Shown here: piece by piece, positions 10,791-20,928 of the stretch
Layout of the letters: each line of letters opens with the position of its first letter
Numbering within the stretch: position 1 is the stretch's first letter
Assembly (NCBI GenBank): GCA_023375785.1
Contig: SZWC01002425.1
Location: 67,668 to 131,667, forward strand
DNA from: Penium margaritaceum
Taxonomy: Eukaryota; Streptophyta; Zygnematophyceae; Desmidiales; Peniaceae
Length of the DNA stretch: 64,000 bases
Reading direction: 5' to 3'
Made by a program: the position numbers and the translations under genes
The notes under the pieces: generated by a model
What the model was told of the DNA's origin: nothing
The model's database searches: none
What the model saw: the letters and a program-made list of their open reading frames with translations, nothing else

Positions 10791-11604
10791 CACGCGGAGG
10801 CTGTCCAAAGAGGAGGGCGTATGGGGAGAATGACGTGGCACGGCTCGGGGTGATGTTAATGAAGTGGGCGGTCTTCTTCAGGGTTTCCTCCCAGTTGTTG
10901 CTCTACACAGTGGCCATTGCTTGCTCCAGGATATTGTGTAGTCTCCCGACTTGGCCCTAGGACTGTGGCCGGTACCGCCCGGAATGTGTGTGTTGCACGC
11001 TCCACTCCGTAAACTCCTCTCAGAACGCCCCTACAAACTCCGTGCCCTTGTCGCTATGCACCACGCGGCAGCCTTCGAAGTGGTAGAAGATCTCCTCTTG
11101 AATGAAGCGGGCTGCTCACGCTAAGGATTTGTCACGGACGGCCATGACCCATATGTACTTGGTGAAGTGGTCAACTGCCGCAATGCAGTACCGCTCCCGT
11201 TGGGCGCGGCGAGGACGAGGCCCATGGAAGTCGATGATGATGTGGTCCAGGGGCTCGCCGATGGGAGAGGGCAAGAAGAGGGGCATTTCCCGGGGCATGA
11301 TCCTTTGGTATCGCTCGCATGGGGCGCAGTGTTGCACCACCTCTCTGACGATTGCCAGGAGGTTTTGTACATGGAGGATGGGAGATACCTGCTCATTGAG
11401 TGCCTGCACGCTGGAGTGGTGGTGACGGTGGTAGGCCAGGATTACCGCTCTCTGCATGGTGGGTAGAGGTACCCACAAGACATGCGGCGTGGTCCACCAG
11501 AGGCGACCGTCCTCCCACACATACTGCTCACAGAGACGGGCAAGGTTGTCCTTCTTCTGCCAGTCATACTCCAACCCAATCTGAGCCCCTAGGGTTGTGT
11601 ACAC
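10791..11604 (-). pseudogene. Gypsy G integrase
   Basis: Integrase inserts the cDNA into the host genome. Residues from 11,604 carry an HHCC zinc-binding domain: YHRHHHSS, about 28 residues, then CAPC. The catalytic core starts at LDHIIIDFHGP (first Asp, about 11,235) and continues AAVDHFTKYIW. The second Asp is in VHSDKGTEFVGAF near 11,050. The third catalytic residue should be Glu in a G-Q-x-E-R motif, but the codon at 10,945-10,947 is GGG (GQVGRLH), so Glu is replaced by Gly. Stops occur at about 11,030 and 10,957. A recognisable post-core region with WEETLKKTAHFIN and SPYALLFGQ follows. Confidence 0.88.
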
Positions 11605-13202
11605 CTTCTGTGCCTCCTCTTTCTGCTGCTCCTTGGTTGTGGCACGCAGTAAGATGTGTGCTGTTTGCTAGATTCACCAGTTGTGCATTTCAACTTGTCC
11701 CTTAGCCTTTCCTACCTTTTTCGCAACACCTTCTTCCGGCTTCTTCTTCTTCTCCTACTTTAGCGCTGGCAATCTCTGGACGCGCCTTCCATCCTACTCC
11801 GCCTTCATTGGTTGCAAGTGTCGCTGGTTCTCCTCATCATAGGCTGTGGTTCTCTATCCTAGCTGTTTGGGGCTAGGAAGAGACACCGAATCCCCACCAC
11901 GCGTACCTCCCCCTCGTCCCATTGGTTTTGGTGTCCCACCTCCGGTGGTGTAGCGTGCTGCCCACCCGTGCACGTGGGCATCAACTATATATGCCTCTGG
12001 TCTCTGCCCTACCACCGCCTCGAGGGGCCGTAGCAGGACCAAACCCCTTGCGATGGACTGCTCTTTGTTGCGTTATGATGACTCACTGAGCTCGGAGATC
12101 ACCACCCCCCCAGTCCTTTTCCTTGGCGCGGCACCCGCGGCGCTGTCCCTGGTCCCTTTCTCCCAGTGAGATTTGGTGCCGGGACTCTGCCTAGAAGGGG
12201 TTGCAGCTGTGTCGGGACCGGGCCGATGGGGATCGGAACATTGCGGAATACTCCCATGAGCAGCTCCATGGCTCAGGCGGCATCCTGTTGGGCTTGCACA
12301 AGCTGGGCCGGGTCGATGCTCTGATGGGTGTCTTGGGAGGGGCGGTGCTGCTTGCTGCGCTTGGTGGAAGGCGCGCCAGGGGTGTTGTCCTCAATGGTCT
12401 GCTTCTCTTGTCCTCGCCGGTGAGATGTCGGTGTGGTTTCCGCGGATGGGGCATGTCTTCTTGCAGTTGAATCCTTCCGTGGGATAGCCACCCGGCTGAC
12501 TCAGGCTGTTTGGTGTGAGGTAGCCTGCCTGTTGGCGACCGCGGATGCCGCGTCCCTCTTGGCCGCATCCTGAAGCTTGGCCTGTTTGTCACACAGGGTT
12601 GCCGTTAGGGTTGGCTGGGGAGCGTTCTTTCATGCTTCCCTCCTGGCTGCAGCTGCTTTTGCTTGCGCGCGTACATCTTCTGCCCACCTTCCACTTCCGT
12701 CTTGTGCCGCTCCCTTCTGCACTATTGCCTGGTTTCCTGCCGCTTGTCCAGTGGCTACCATTTCTACTTCTACTATGCCTTCTTCAGCCTCCACCTCCTC
12801 CTCTACCGTGCTTGCCACCTCTCCCGCAGCTCATCCCATCTCATTTGCTTCTGCACTTGCTGCCTCCACTACTACTCTTGCCTTCGCTAATTCTGCTTCG
12901 AGCTCTAGGACCACCTGAGCCATAGCCGCCTCTGCCTCCTGTTTCTGTTCCTCCGCCTTCGGCCACCACAAGGCCTGTTGTCTGTCCCGCGTTTGTGTGA
13001 GCTCAGGGGATTTGCACGTGTATACATGAGCTTCTTCTATTTCAGTGAGCATGAAGTTCTTTTCTTCCTGATATACATCCACAACGTTCTGGGTCCAGTC
13101 ACGTACCGCCTCCTTCGTCAGCTTAGTGCCCACTTCTGTAAGTACCTTCCACAATCTCTCTACCACCACAACCATAATCCTCTGGTGTAATGCGCCATCC
13201 AA
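11605..13202 (-). pseudogene. Gypsy G unassigned segment: coiled-coil and low-complexity part
   Basis: The minus frame at 12,831-13,202 is acidic and helix-prone (QEEKNFMLTEIEEAH, then EEQKQEAEAAMAQVVLELEA), a likely coiled coil. It continues into an Ala/Glu-rich frame at 12,630-12,818. At 12,191-12,592 the sequence is Pro/Ser/Arg-rich. Nothing catalytic is visible. The stretch lies between RNase H and integrase, where gypsy elements usually have only a short linker. Gag-like structural sequence or a captured segment are both possible. Confidence 0.4.
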
Positions 13203-14352
13203 GGTCAGCTACCAGCACTTGTTGATGACACCGTACCAACTCTTGTACTGCCATTCTACTGCAGTGATGTTTGCAAGCTCCGTAGGCATGTACTCGACTC
13301 CCCATCTGGAGGTGACCAGCTGGATCTGGTATCCCCAACCTCCATACCTTTGACGCAGTCTTCCTGTCTGGTGCCTCCATTGTTCCCAAGGGCATTTGGT
13401 GGGTGTGATGGATGGTGAGTGCCTGAGCGCATTCCTGACGCAAGTGTACATAGCATCGTGTGGGGTCCGCGCACTGATCATAGCCAACCAGAAGCCACCA
13501 TTCGCCGGCGGCATTCACCGCGTGGTCTGGTTGCTTTGTGTCAAGGAATGTAGCCTCACCCGCCATTCCACGGTCTAGCCGGAGGTAGAGGACGTTGCAG
13601 AGTACCAAGATGAGATGTTCCGCCCCTGCTGTTTCCAGTAACTGATGTTGTCGTCCGCGTTGCTTTAGGGCCAGTGCAGTCTTGGCTGCACCTTTTGAAG
13701 ACCACCTGCCACGCCTCCTTGTAGAATGAGTCCCGCGTTGCGGCGCAGACTGTCTCATGGAGTTTTTCTTGCACGTGCATGATAACACAGCTGACCATGT
13801 CCAGTAGCTTGTTTTCCCTGGGTTATTCTCCGACATCACCGAAGCTCTCTCCCAAATAGGTCTGCGCGCCCTCCATAAATATTCCCGCATTGAATGTAGG
13901 TTGTGGTGTTCCACGCGCCGCGCTTCTGGGGAGGAGGACTGCGCGGTCAGCGTAGAGGGACCTGGCAGCGGTGGTGCACTCGTGGATGCCGTCACTACTA
14001 GAGATGCGGAAGGGCTTGGTGCCGAAGGTGCTGTACATGATGTTGTTGGTGCTAGTGCTGATGGGGGTGCAGACAAGCCCGATGTCGGAAGTTCTCCAAG
14101 TGATGCTGCTATTGCTTGAGTTATGGAAGGGCCCGATGCCAGAGATGCCCCACGTGATGCTGCTGTCGTAAGTGGCATGGAGCGTCTTGTGCCAGCCGTA
14201 TGTACCGTGGCTTGGTCTGTGGTCTGTCGCCAGATGGGTCGTCTTTTTATGCCCTCACCCCGCCCCCGTGTTCGAAGGCACGGATCCCGCGCTGGAAGGA
14301 CAAGCCATTGCAGAGGCTGTGTCCCGGTGTATGTCTGAGCTTCTTGTGACAC
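13123..14352 (-). CDS. 409-codon open frame of unknown function inside gypsy G
   Basis: Longest uninterrupted non-satellite frame in element G. The N-terminal third is Ser/Ala/Pro-rich low complexity (about residues 55-160). The rest has a mixed composition with GEWWLLVGYDQCADPTRCY and WRLGIPDPAGHLQMG. The best-looking protein probably changes frame, since a neighbouring frame at 13,556-13,798 reads VIMHVQEKLHETVCAATRDS. I do not recognise a family. Its position after a retropepsin-like motif and before integrase is odd for a gag, so a nested or rearranged second gypsy element is a real alternative. Confidence 0.35.
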   Translation of the reverse strand: MSQEAQTYTGTQPLQWLVLPARDPCLRTRGRGEGIKRRPIWRQTTDQATVHTAGTRRSMPLTTAASRGASLASGPSITQAIAASLGELPTSGLSAPPSALAPTTSCTAPSAPSPSASLVVTASTSAPPLPGPSTLTAQSSSPEARRVEHHNLHSMREYLWRARRPIWERASVMSENNPGKTSYWTWSAVLSCTCKKNSMRQSAPQRGTHSTRRRGRWSSKGAAKTALALKQRGRQHQLLETAGAEHLILVLCNVLYLRLDRGMAGEATFLDTKQPDHAVNAAGEWWLLVGYDQCADPTRCYVHLRQECAQALTIHHTHQMPLGTMEAPDRKTASKVWRLGIPDPAGHLQMGSRVHAYGACKHHCSRMAVQELVRCHQQVLVADLGWRITPEDYGCGGREIVEGTYRSGH

Positions 14353-14539
14353 GGCTAGTGAACATAGTGTTAGAGCCGTGTGGTGCGAGAACCATGGGAG
14401 AAGGAACAGAGAGCGCTCGAGCTGAAGTAGAAAGTGGACTAAATAATCAAACGTCTAAACTGAAATGAGGCAAAGAATGCCAGCGCCGAGCAATGTATCC
14501 GCTTTGCGCGGTGTGAACCAATCTGCCACGAGGAGCATG

Positions 14540-15180
14540 TCGTCCATGTGTACATCGCACAACTAAACGGTATGCGGTGCATGCACGTTGGCGACTTCTA
14601 TGCGGAGGGTCGCGATCTGGCAAATGGGGTCATTAATGGCTTCGGTGGAGATGGACAAGCCGAGCAGGCTGGATTTGATGAGGTCGTCGATGCGCAGGGT
14701 GTGGACCATCCTTACGCGATGGTAGTGTGTGTGGCTCTCGTGTCAAGGATGGCTACAAACTTGCAGCCGCACACCCAGACGAAGCACCATGCCACATGGA
14801 CTTTGGCGAGTGAAGGTGAGCCAAGGATCAGCGGGGTGGGTGCCAATGTGCATGAAACGCAGCCAGCATCCTCTCAGGTGTGTGAGTATGTCCTGAGGAT
14901 AGCATGGGCCACCATGCGGACGCCGGTGTCGCGGTTGGGGATGTAGGCAAGGCGGATGCCAATGGGAGAGAGGGAGGGGTTAAAGGAGGAGAAGAGGGAC
15001 TAGATACGTTCTGTAGATGCAAAAGAATGAAGAAGGAAGTTGACCAGGGAAAGAGGTTGACGCATGTTGAGTAGAAGAAGGTACACGGGGTGGGAGGCAG
15101 CGTCGGAAGAGAGTTGGCGACCGGCACAACAAGGGTATTCCGGCGCGACTGTGACAAGGAAGAAGAAAGGGGGATATGTG
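14540..15180 (-). pseudogene. Second retropepsin-like segment in gypsy G
   Basis: Minus-strand text near 14,720-14,780 reads CKFVAILDTRATHTTIA, close to the protease motif at 17,447 (FLAIIDTGVTHTTMA) but with Asp-Thr-Gly changed to Asp-Thr-Arg. After a frame change it continues MVHTLRIDDLIKSSLLGL … CDVHMDDMLLVADWF, which fits the flap and the hydrophobic-G-x-D motif of an aspartic protease. Upstream (14,828-15,328) is a frame with FALQLLSELDPTEYYS and then Pro/Ser-rich sequence. A second protease domain between RNase H and integrase is not standard. Confidence 0.55.
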
Positions 15181-16620
15181 TCATGATCTCTTCCAGCATC
15201 CAGTCACGGATCGTAGGGTTGAAGTAGCGGGCAAGCTGGAGGCCTGTGGCAGGGAGGGCCGGAAGGATCTTCGTGGTGCTATAGTATTCAGTAGGGTCCA
15301 GCTCTGACAAGAGTTGAAGGGCAAACATGGATTCATCGTCTGTGAACTCACGTAGGATGCCTTCCCACTATGCTCGGTATCCGCTAGGGGAGTAGAAGTT
15401 GTAGGAGGTGAATCCGTGGGAGTGTCATGTGGATCTGCGAGATGTGGCCAGTCTGCGCGGGGAAGGCGGCTGAGAGCATTGGCATTACGATTTGCAAGCC
15501 TGGGTTGGTACTTGATCTTCAGGTTATAACCTTGCAAGAGAAGGGCCCACTTCGCCAAGATTCCCTTGTGATTTGGGGTCGTGAGGAGCCATTTTAGTGC
15601 TCAATGGTCGGTGAGGACTGTGAAAGGCTTACCGTTCTCGATGTAAGGGTGGAAGTGTTGGAGGGTGCACAGCACAGCGAGGCACTTGCCCTTCACCGGT
15701 AAGTAGTTCCGTTCTCCGTCAGTGAGGGCGCGGCTAGCATATGCGATCACCCGCTGGACCGGTGCATGGACCGGCTGCGAAAACACAGCACCCATGCCAT
15801 CCCGCGACCACTCGGTCGTGATAGAGAAGGGGAGATTGAATGCAGGGAACTCAAGCATGGGAGCGGTGACCAGTCGATGCTTGATCTCCGCCCAAGCAGC
15901 GCCGCAGTCCGGTGTCCATTCAAATGGGATATCCTGATGAGTCAACTGCGGTAGTGGGCGGATGATGTGGGTGTGGTTGCGGACAAAATTGCGGTAGAAG
16001 GAGATGAAGCCAAGGAAGATCTTGATCTGTCCCGCCATAGTGGATTGGTGCCATTCCTAAACGGCCGCGATCTTTGCGAGGTCCGTCTTGATGCCATCGG
16101 CACTCATGACGAATCCCACGAACTCCATTTCGAAGGCACCGATGGAACATTTAGTTGCTTTGAGTCTGAGATTAGCAGCGCTGAGAGTAGGGAAGACGGC
16201 AGTGAGGGAGGGAAACAGGTCTGCAATGCTGTGGATTACGACCATGATGTCATCGATGTAACAGCTCACGTTAGGGATGCCGCGGAGGATGGAGTCCATG
16301 ACGCCTTGGAACGTTACACTGGCATTACAGAGACCGAAAGGAATGTGGGTGAAGGCATAGAGTCCTTCGAGGGTGATGAAGGCTATCTTGGCAATGGAGT
16401 CCAGGTGCATGGTGACGGCGTGAAAGGACGCCTTAACGTCCAGCTTTGCAAACCATCCGCGTCCTTGCTGGCGCTCCTCAATGCTGACAATCAGCGGCAT
16501 GGGGTATGCCTCTTCCTTTGTGACTCGGTTGAGATCGCGGAAGTCCACACAGAATCGCTTGGATCCGTCCGGTTTGCCGACGATGACTAAGTTGACTCGC
16601 CAGGGGAAAACGATAGGGAC
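15181..16620 (-). pseudogene. Gypsy G reverse transcriptase and RNase H
   Basis: The RT copies element RNA to DNA; RNase H degrades the RNA strand. The frame at 16,057-16,548 begins MDFRDLNRVTKEEAYPMP, has FAKLDVKASFHAV (first catalytic Asp), IPFGLCNASVTFQ and YIDDIMVV (the YxDD active site), and ends FVGFVMSADG. It continues at 15,601-16,038 with IKIFLGFISFYRNFV, then an RT-connected RNase H with EWSRDGMGAVFSQ (the usual TDAS-type Asp is Glu), VIAYASRAL and LAVLCTLQHFHPYI. The frame at 15,181-15,558 finishes it with WALLLQGYNLKIKYQ and ANALSRLPR. Few stops (about 16,043, 15,600), so decay is modest here. The domain order fixes this element as gypsy. Confidence 0.92.
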
Positions 16621-16962
16621 TCAAACGCCTTACACCTTCAATTTTGCGAGGCCCTTGTTGATGATTTGTTCCTGGTCAAAGAGGATCCGGTGGACTCTTT
16701 GCTTGATCATAGTAGCTCCTCTGGAATCTATGATGTGGGAGGCGTTAACGGCTCTAAGGTCCGTCGCGGAGCCAGCGAAGATGTCGGCAAAGGAGTCCAA
16801 TAGGTCCCAAACGCCTTGCTTCTGAGCTTGTTAGAATCACGTGTGGAGGATGTGCCCCTACCGCGGGGGCGGAGGTGGCAGCTGGTTGTGCATGGGGTAG
16901 AATTCCTTGTCTTCATCAAGGGGAAGGCCTTGGCCGAGTGCCTGCTTGCTTTATTGCCAGAG

Positions 16963-17560
16963 CTAAACGAGGCTTGTACGCATCCCTGGTTTTGCGTGAT
17001 GCGCATACTGTTCACGCCACTCCTTGGCAGGAACTTGCTCCGTGTCAAGAACATCCTCTGCTGGAGCTTGGCTGCACTGGGAGCATGTGTGTGAATCTTC
17101 TTGTGCCGCATCTGAGAGGGAGAAGGGAGCACCTCCGGTTACTAGCACCGTTACTGAGTCGCCCACTGTGATGAGGTCATACTCTTTTGTACTCGTGGCG
17201 GATGTTAGCTGCATGACACCCAGGGAAAGAAGAACATTGCCTTGCCGAGAAATGAGATAGTCCATGCCCAGGAGAACGTCACAGGTCCGAGCCCGCCTGA
17301 CTTGGGCATCCAGTGGTTTGTGGAGAGAACCCACCTAGAAGGGTAAACTATGCACTTCTCCATTCTCGTAATCCCTTCCTCGTGCCTAATTGCTCAACAG
17401 TCAACCAACCAAGCAAGATGCACAGGGCCATGGTGGTGTGAGTTACGCCGGTGTCAATTATGGCAAGGAACTTGCGACCACAAATCCAGATCACACATCG
17501 TGCAACCTCGTAGTGGCGGTCATTGCGGCGGGGTGGATCGAGAGGCTTTGGTCCGTCCGC
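16963..17560 (-). pseudogene. Gypsy G retropepsin (aspartic protease)
   Basis: Cleaves the Gag-Pol polyprotein. The minus strand at about 17,430-17,475 reads FLAIIDTGVTHTTMA with the catalytic DTG at 17,447-17,455. About 80 residues later the frame 16,963-17,334 has CDVLLGMDYLISRQGN, the hydrophobic-L-G-M-D motif that closes the protease fold. A frame change and stop lie between the two. A Cys-rich linker (HTCSQCSQ) follows toward the RT. Confidence 0.85.
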
Positions 17561-18299
17561 AGTCTATTTCTTCTATAGTCAATCCTAGTGGAGCCCCTGC
17601 CACAATGCGTCGGGTCTTCCGGGTGCCGTGAGGCGGAGTGGTATAAGCGAGAGAGATGCCAACAATCTGAGGCAGTTATTGGCTCTGGTGAATTCCTCGC
17701 GCAGTCGCGGGGCCTACTCTGGATGGAGGCAGAGGAGGTCAAAGAAGTTCACTAAGGTGGTAGGAGTGTTGAAAAGCTTCTCCACGGGATCCGTGGAATG
17801 TGTTGTAGTAATGTGAGTATTCAAGGGAGCGGATGGAATGGTCGCAGCAGTAGGGTGCTCCACGGGCGTGAGATTCGCGGCATGAAGCTTCTCAAAGGGT
17901 CGCAAGGAGCGGGCATCTATGGCCTCCTACAACCGGTACTTTGGGGCTACTGCCCTTTGCCACAAGTTGCTCTGGAGTTGTGCTACTTCTTGTAGATCCC
18001 ATATGCGGAACTTGAGCCGGTGAGCTCATGTGATGAGTTCCGTCTCCTCAGGCGTTGGAGGCACCTCCGGGGTCTCATCCTCTGCCATGTACAGAACCAG
18101 TTTGACATTGTGGGCACCGGTAGTGGGGTTTTGCGGCGGGTTTCGCAAGATACCCTGGCCTATTCCCTGCGCTGCCTGATCTTACCTAGGGGTTGGGTGC
18201 GGTTGCTGCTGCTACTATTGTTGTTGCCGTTGCTGTTGTTGCTGTTGACCCGGCCACATCTGGTTATAGTACTGGTGCCACTGCAGGCCCATAGGATCT

Positions 18300-19083
18300 T
18301 GAGAGACTACGTCAGGGTGCTGAGCGGCTTATCGCTTATGAGGGCAGTCCTAGGCAATGTGTTCGAGGCTTTGGCATGTGTAGTGAGCCCTTGGCTTCTG
18401 CTGCTGCGGAAGCAGGGCGTGCAAAGACAAGGGTGCATGGGTCTCATCGCCTTGGTGTTATCACGTGGACTGCTCTCTGGTGAATATAGCCGTAACGTCC
18501 TGCACCGCCTCTTGGAGGGAATGGTAGCAATCAGCAATCATGAGGCTGCTTATCTCCTCCACGAGTGGATAGATGAGCTTCTTCAGCAGAACCCATAGCC
18601 GCAAGCCTTCCCTTTGTGGGTTCTTGGCCATCGAAGCCCAATTCGGGAAGTGGTCCAAAATCTGTACATATCATTGTCCTTGCACATGACCTCTTTGTGA
18701 AACTTTCGCAGCGCTTCTTCATTCGTCAAGTATTTGAAGCACTGGATGAGGGCATTATTAAAGTCTTCAAAAGATGGGAAAGCTGCGCGCGCATTGTACT
18801 TGTGAGCTGTAGCCCCTTGCAGGTGGAGTTCCGCGGTGGGAAGATAGAGGTCAGGCAAAATTCGGCCGATGCTGGTATAGAGCATGATTTGTTTGGGCCA
18901 GATCCAGGGTTCCTCCTCTTGGGCACCCTTGAAGGAGTCTAACCACGGAATATTTGCTGGCTCGGAACAGATGTATTGTAGTTGCAGGACGTTACTGCGG
19001 TTCGTCATTGATGCATTCATAGAACATGGCGGGGAGAGGAGCATAGATGGGGCTGCGGAGTATCCAGTCGGGGGGGTTGGCAT
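18300..19083 (-). pseudogene. Gypsy G gag with CCHC zinc knuckle
   Basis: Gag builds the particle and packages the RNA. The frame at 18,583-19,083 has a Retrotrans_gag-like core: IPWLDSFKGAQ, AAFPSFEDFNNALIQCFKY and EEALRKFHKEVMCKDNDMYR. It shifts frame at about 18,660 and continues LVEEISSLMIADCYHSLQEA. At 18,344-18,385 a zinc knuckle reads HYTCQSLEHIA-stop-DC: C-x2-C-x4-H-x4-C with the first Cys now His and one in-frame stop. Gln-rich tracts lie on either side. Confidence 0.82.
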
Positions 19084-19095
19084 CTGGGGCTGTCC

Positions 19096-20789
19096 TCAAG
19101 GCATGGGAAGACTTGGCTGCATGGGTGGACGAAGTATGTACCAGGAAGAGGGTGCTGCTGCAGAAGCAGTGTAAGGTATGGAGGAGAATTCCATTCCTGG
19201 AGGTGGGACCTCAGTGCCATGTGACAATGGTGTCGTCACCAGGGATAACCAGTACGTCTGTCTGGCGGAAATCACAACCACGAAGTGAGGAGGAACTGCC
19301 GGCCCAGTGTTGGCAGCTAGGGCCGCCATTGCCCTGGCAGAGTATTGAGCGACATGCGTCTGCTATGGGGGCAGATGCGGGTGGCTTTGCATCGTCAGTG
19401 GTAGCTGTTGCAAGGGCGGTGGTGCCTAGAGGACCACTCTCGCGGGCACTGCTCCAACCAGCTGCTAGCAGGGGATCTACTGATAAGTGTTCATGGGTGG
19501 CTGCGGCGGACGGTTGGGCAGGAGTACCTGCGGTTTTGCTCCCACTTGTGTCGTACCCATAGGCTGGTGGTGCTCAGGCATCCAAAGGGGCGGGATGGTG
19601 GCGGAAGGCTGAATCATGGTACTCATTTGTGCCGTGCCCGAAAGCGGCCACTGTTGATAGATCAATGGTTCAGTCCCTGTCAGTGGCAATTGAATCGTCG
19701 CTCCCTGGTGATTAATGCCTCCACCATGATTCTTTGGTTACCGCATCACTACAAGAGGTTGTGCTGCTACTCCAACTTGCCGCATGGGCTGCCAAGGCTG
19801 TTGAGTTGGCTAAGGCAGTCTAGGCACAGGCGGATGTGACATCGCTCTTGCCTACGTCACGCTTGTTACTATCTCGGATGGGTGCATCTGTGGCTACGGT
19901 GGTGCCGTTGGTGCGGTGTGGTGTGGGGGCATCCGTACCTACGGTATGCCCACGCTTGATTGGAGAGGAGGCATGTGGTGCGGCACAGGTCCGAATGCGA
20001 AGAGCTATGATGGCATCGCTACCTGCGTCACCGCTCTCGTAAGCGGGGGAGGCTGACTCGTGTGAGGCTGATTCACCGGCAAGTGTATGGATTTTGATGT
20101 GTGCAAGGACACCGGCATCCCTAGTTGCATGTTCCATGAGTGGAGCACTAGCGGGGCCGTATGTTGCTACTCCAAACCAGTCAGATGTGATCCCGCGGAC
20201 ATACCCACCAGAGCCGTCCCTCCCATCAGCTGTGGCAGGTTTGTGTCCAGCAGCATCTCCAACGTAGAGGCTAGTAATCCCGTCTGCTGAAGGTGCGTTG
20301 ATTGCTGCTCGTCCGGCATTGGGGCCTCAGGGGTCCTTGTCTTCTGAGCAGTAGGGACTCCGGATGCACAAGCGAGGGTGCATGATGCGACACTGTTTCG
20401 CTAGCTACCAGCGGCTGCTGTCTGCCACGACACCGGTAGACCAATCCACGATAGGCATGAAGTTCCCCACCATAAAAGGATTCTTCCAATGATGCATGTG
20501 TATTGGAGAACCATTGCACTCCCGGCGGTGCATTCTCCTCCACCCTTCCTTGCTGGTCCTGGATGGTTCCGCGGCCGCCAGAGCTTTGGATGGTCTCCAC
20601 CTCCACGCGTTCGCCCAGTGCATCCATGATACGACCCCGGTGCAGATGTTCGAGCCACTCAAGCACTCGTAAGTGCTGGGCGAGCGGATCGGAGCCTGGT
20701 GAGGATCTGACTGGGGTACGAGACTGTACAGCCGAGGAGTCCTCGCTACCTGTTAAAATGGCAACCCGGCGTGGTAGGAAGCAGTGCAC
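19096..20789 (-). pseudogene. Gypsy G 5' region: leader and probable N-terminal gag
   Basis: Several minus-strand frames (20,271-20,789; 19,820-20,137; 19,477-19,689; 19,096-19,329), none with a domain I recognise. The first has 172 codons with LEWLEHLHRGRIMDALGERV and ESFYGGELHAYRGLVY and starts about 115 bases after the primer site, so it may be the true 5' end of gag. The rest is Pro/Thr/Ser-rich. Confidence 0.4.
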
Positions 20790-20904
20790 AGGCAGATGCT
20801 ACTGTTGCCACCGCCCGATGTTGCAATGCACGTAAGTGGCTGCCGACATCAATGACTAATCTGAAGGTTGTGTGTAGTTCTGCTGAACAAAGAGCGAGTA
20901 ACTG

Positions 20905-20922
20905 TCCACGCTCACCGCACCA
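20905..20922 (-). promoter_or_regulatory. Primer-binding site of gypsy G, complementary to tRNA-Phe
   Basis: Plus strand reads TCCACGCTCACCGCACCA, the last 18 bases (including CCA) of plant cytosolic tRNA-Phe(GAA) as I know it. The element's minus strand is therefore TGGTGCGGTGAGCGTGGA. It lies six bases inside the 5' LTR edge. This fixes the transcription direction and the LTR boundary. Confidence 0.85.
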
Positions 20923-20928
20923 AGATAG

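Noticed and set aside
12545-12925. Leu/Pro-rich plus-strand frame resembling a membrane protein
   Set aside because: Antisense of the Ala/Glu coiled-coil region in gypsy G; apparent hydrophobicity comes from complementing Glu/Lys codons.
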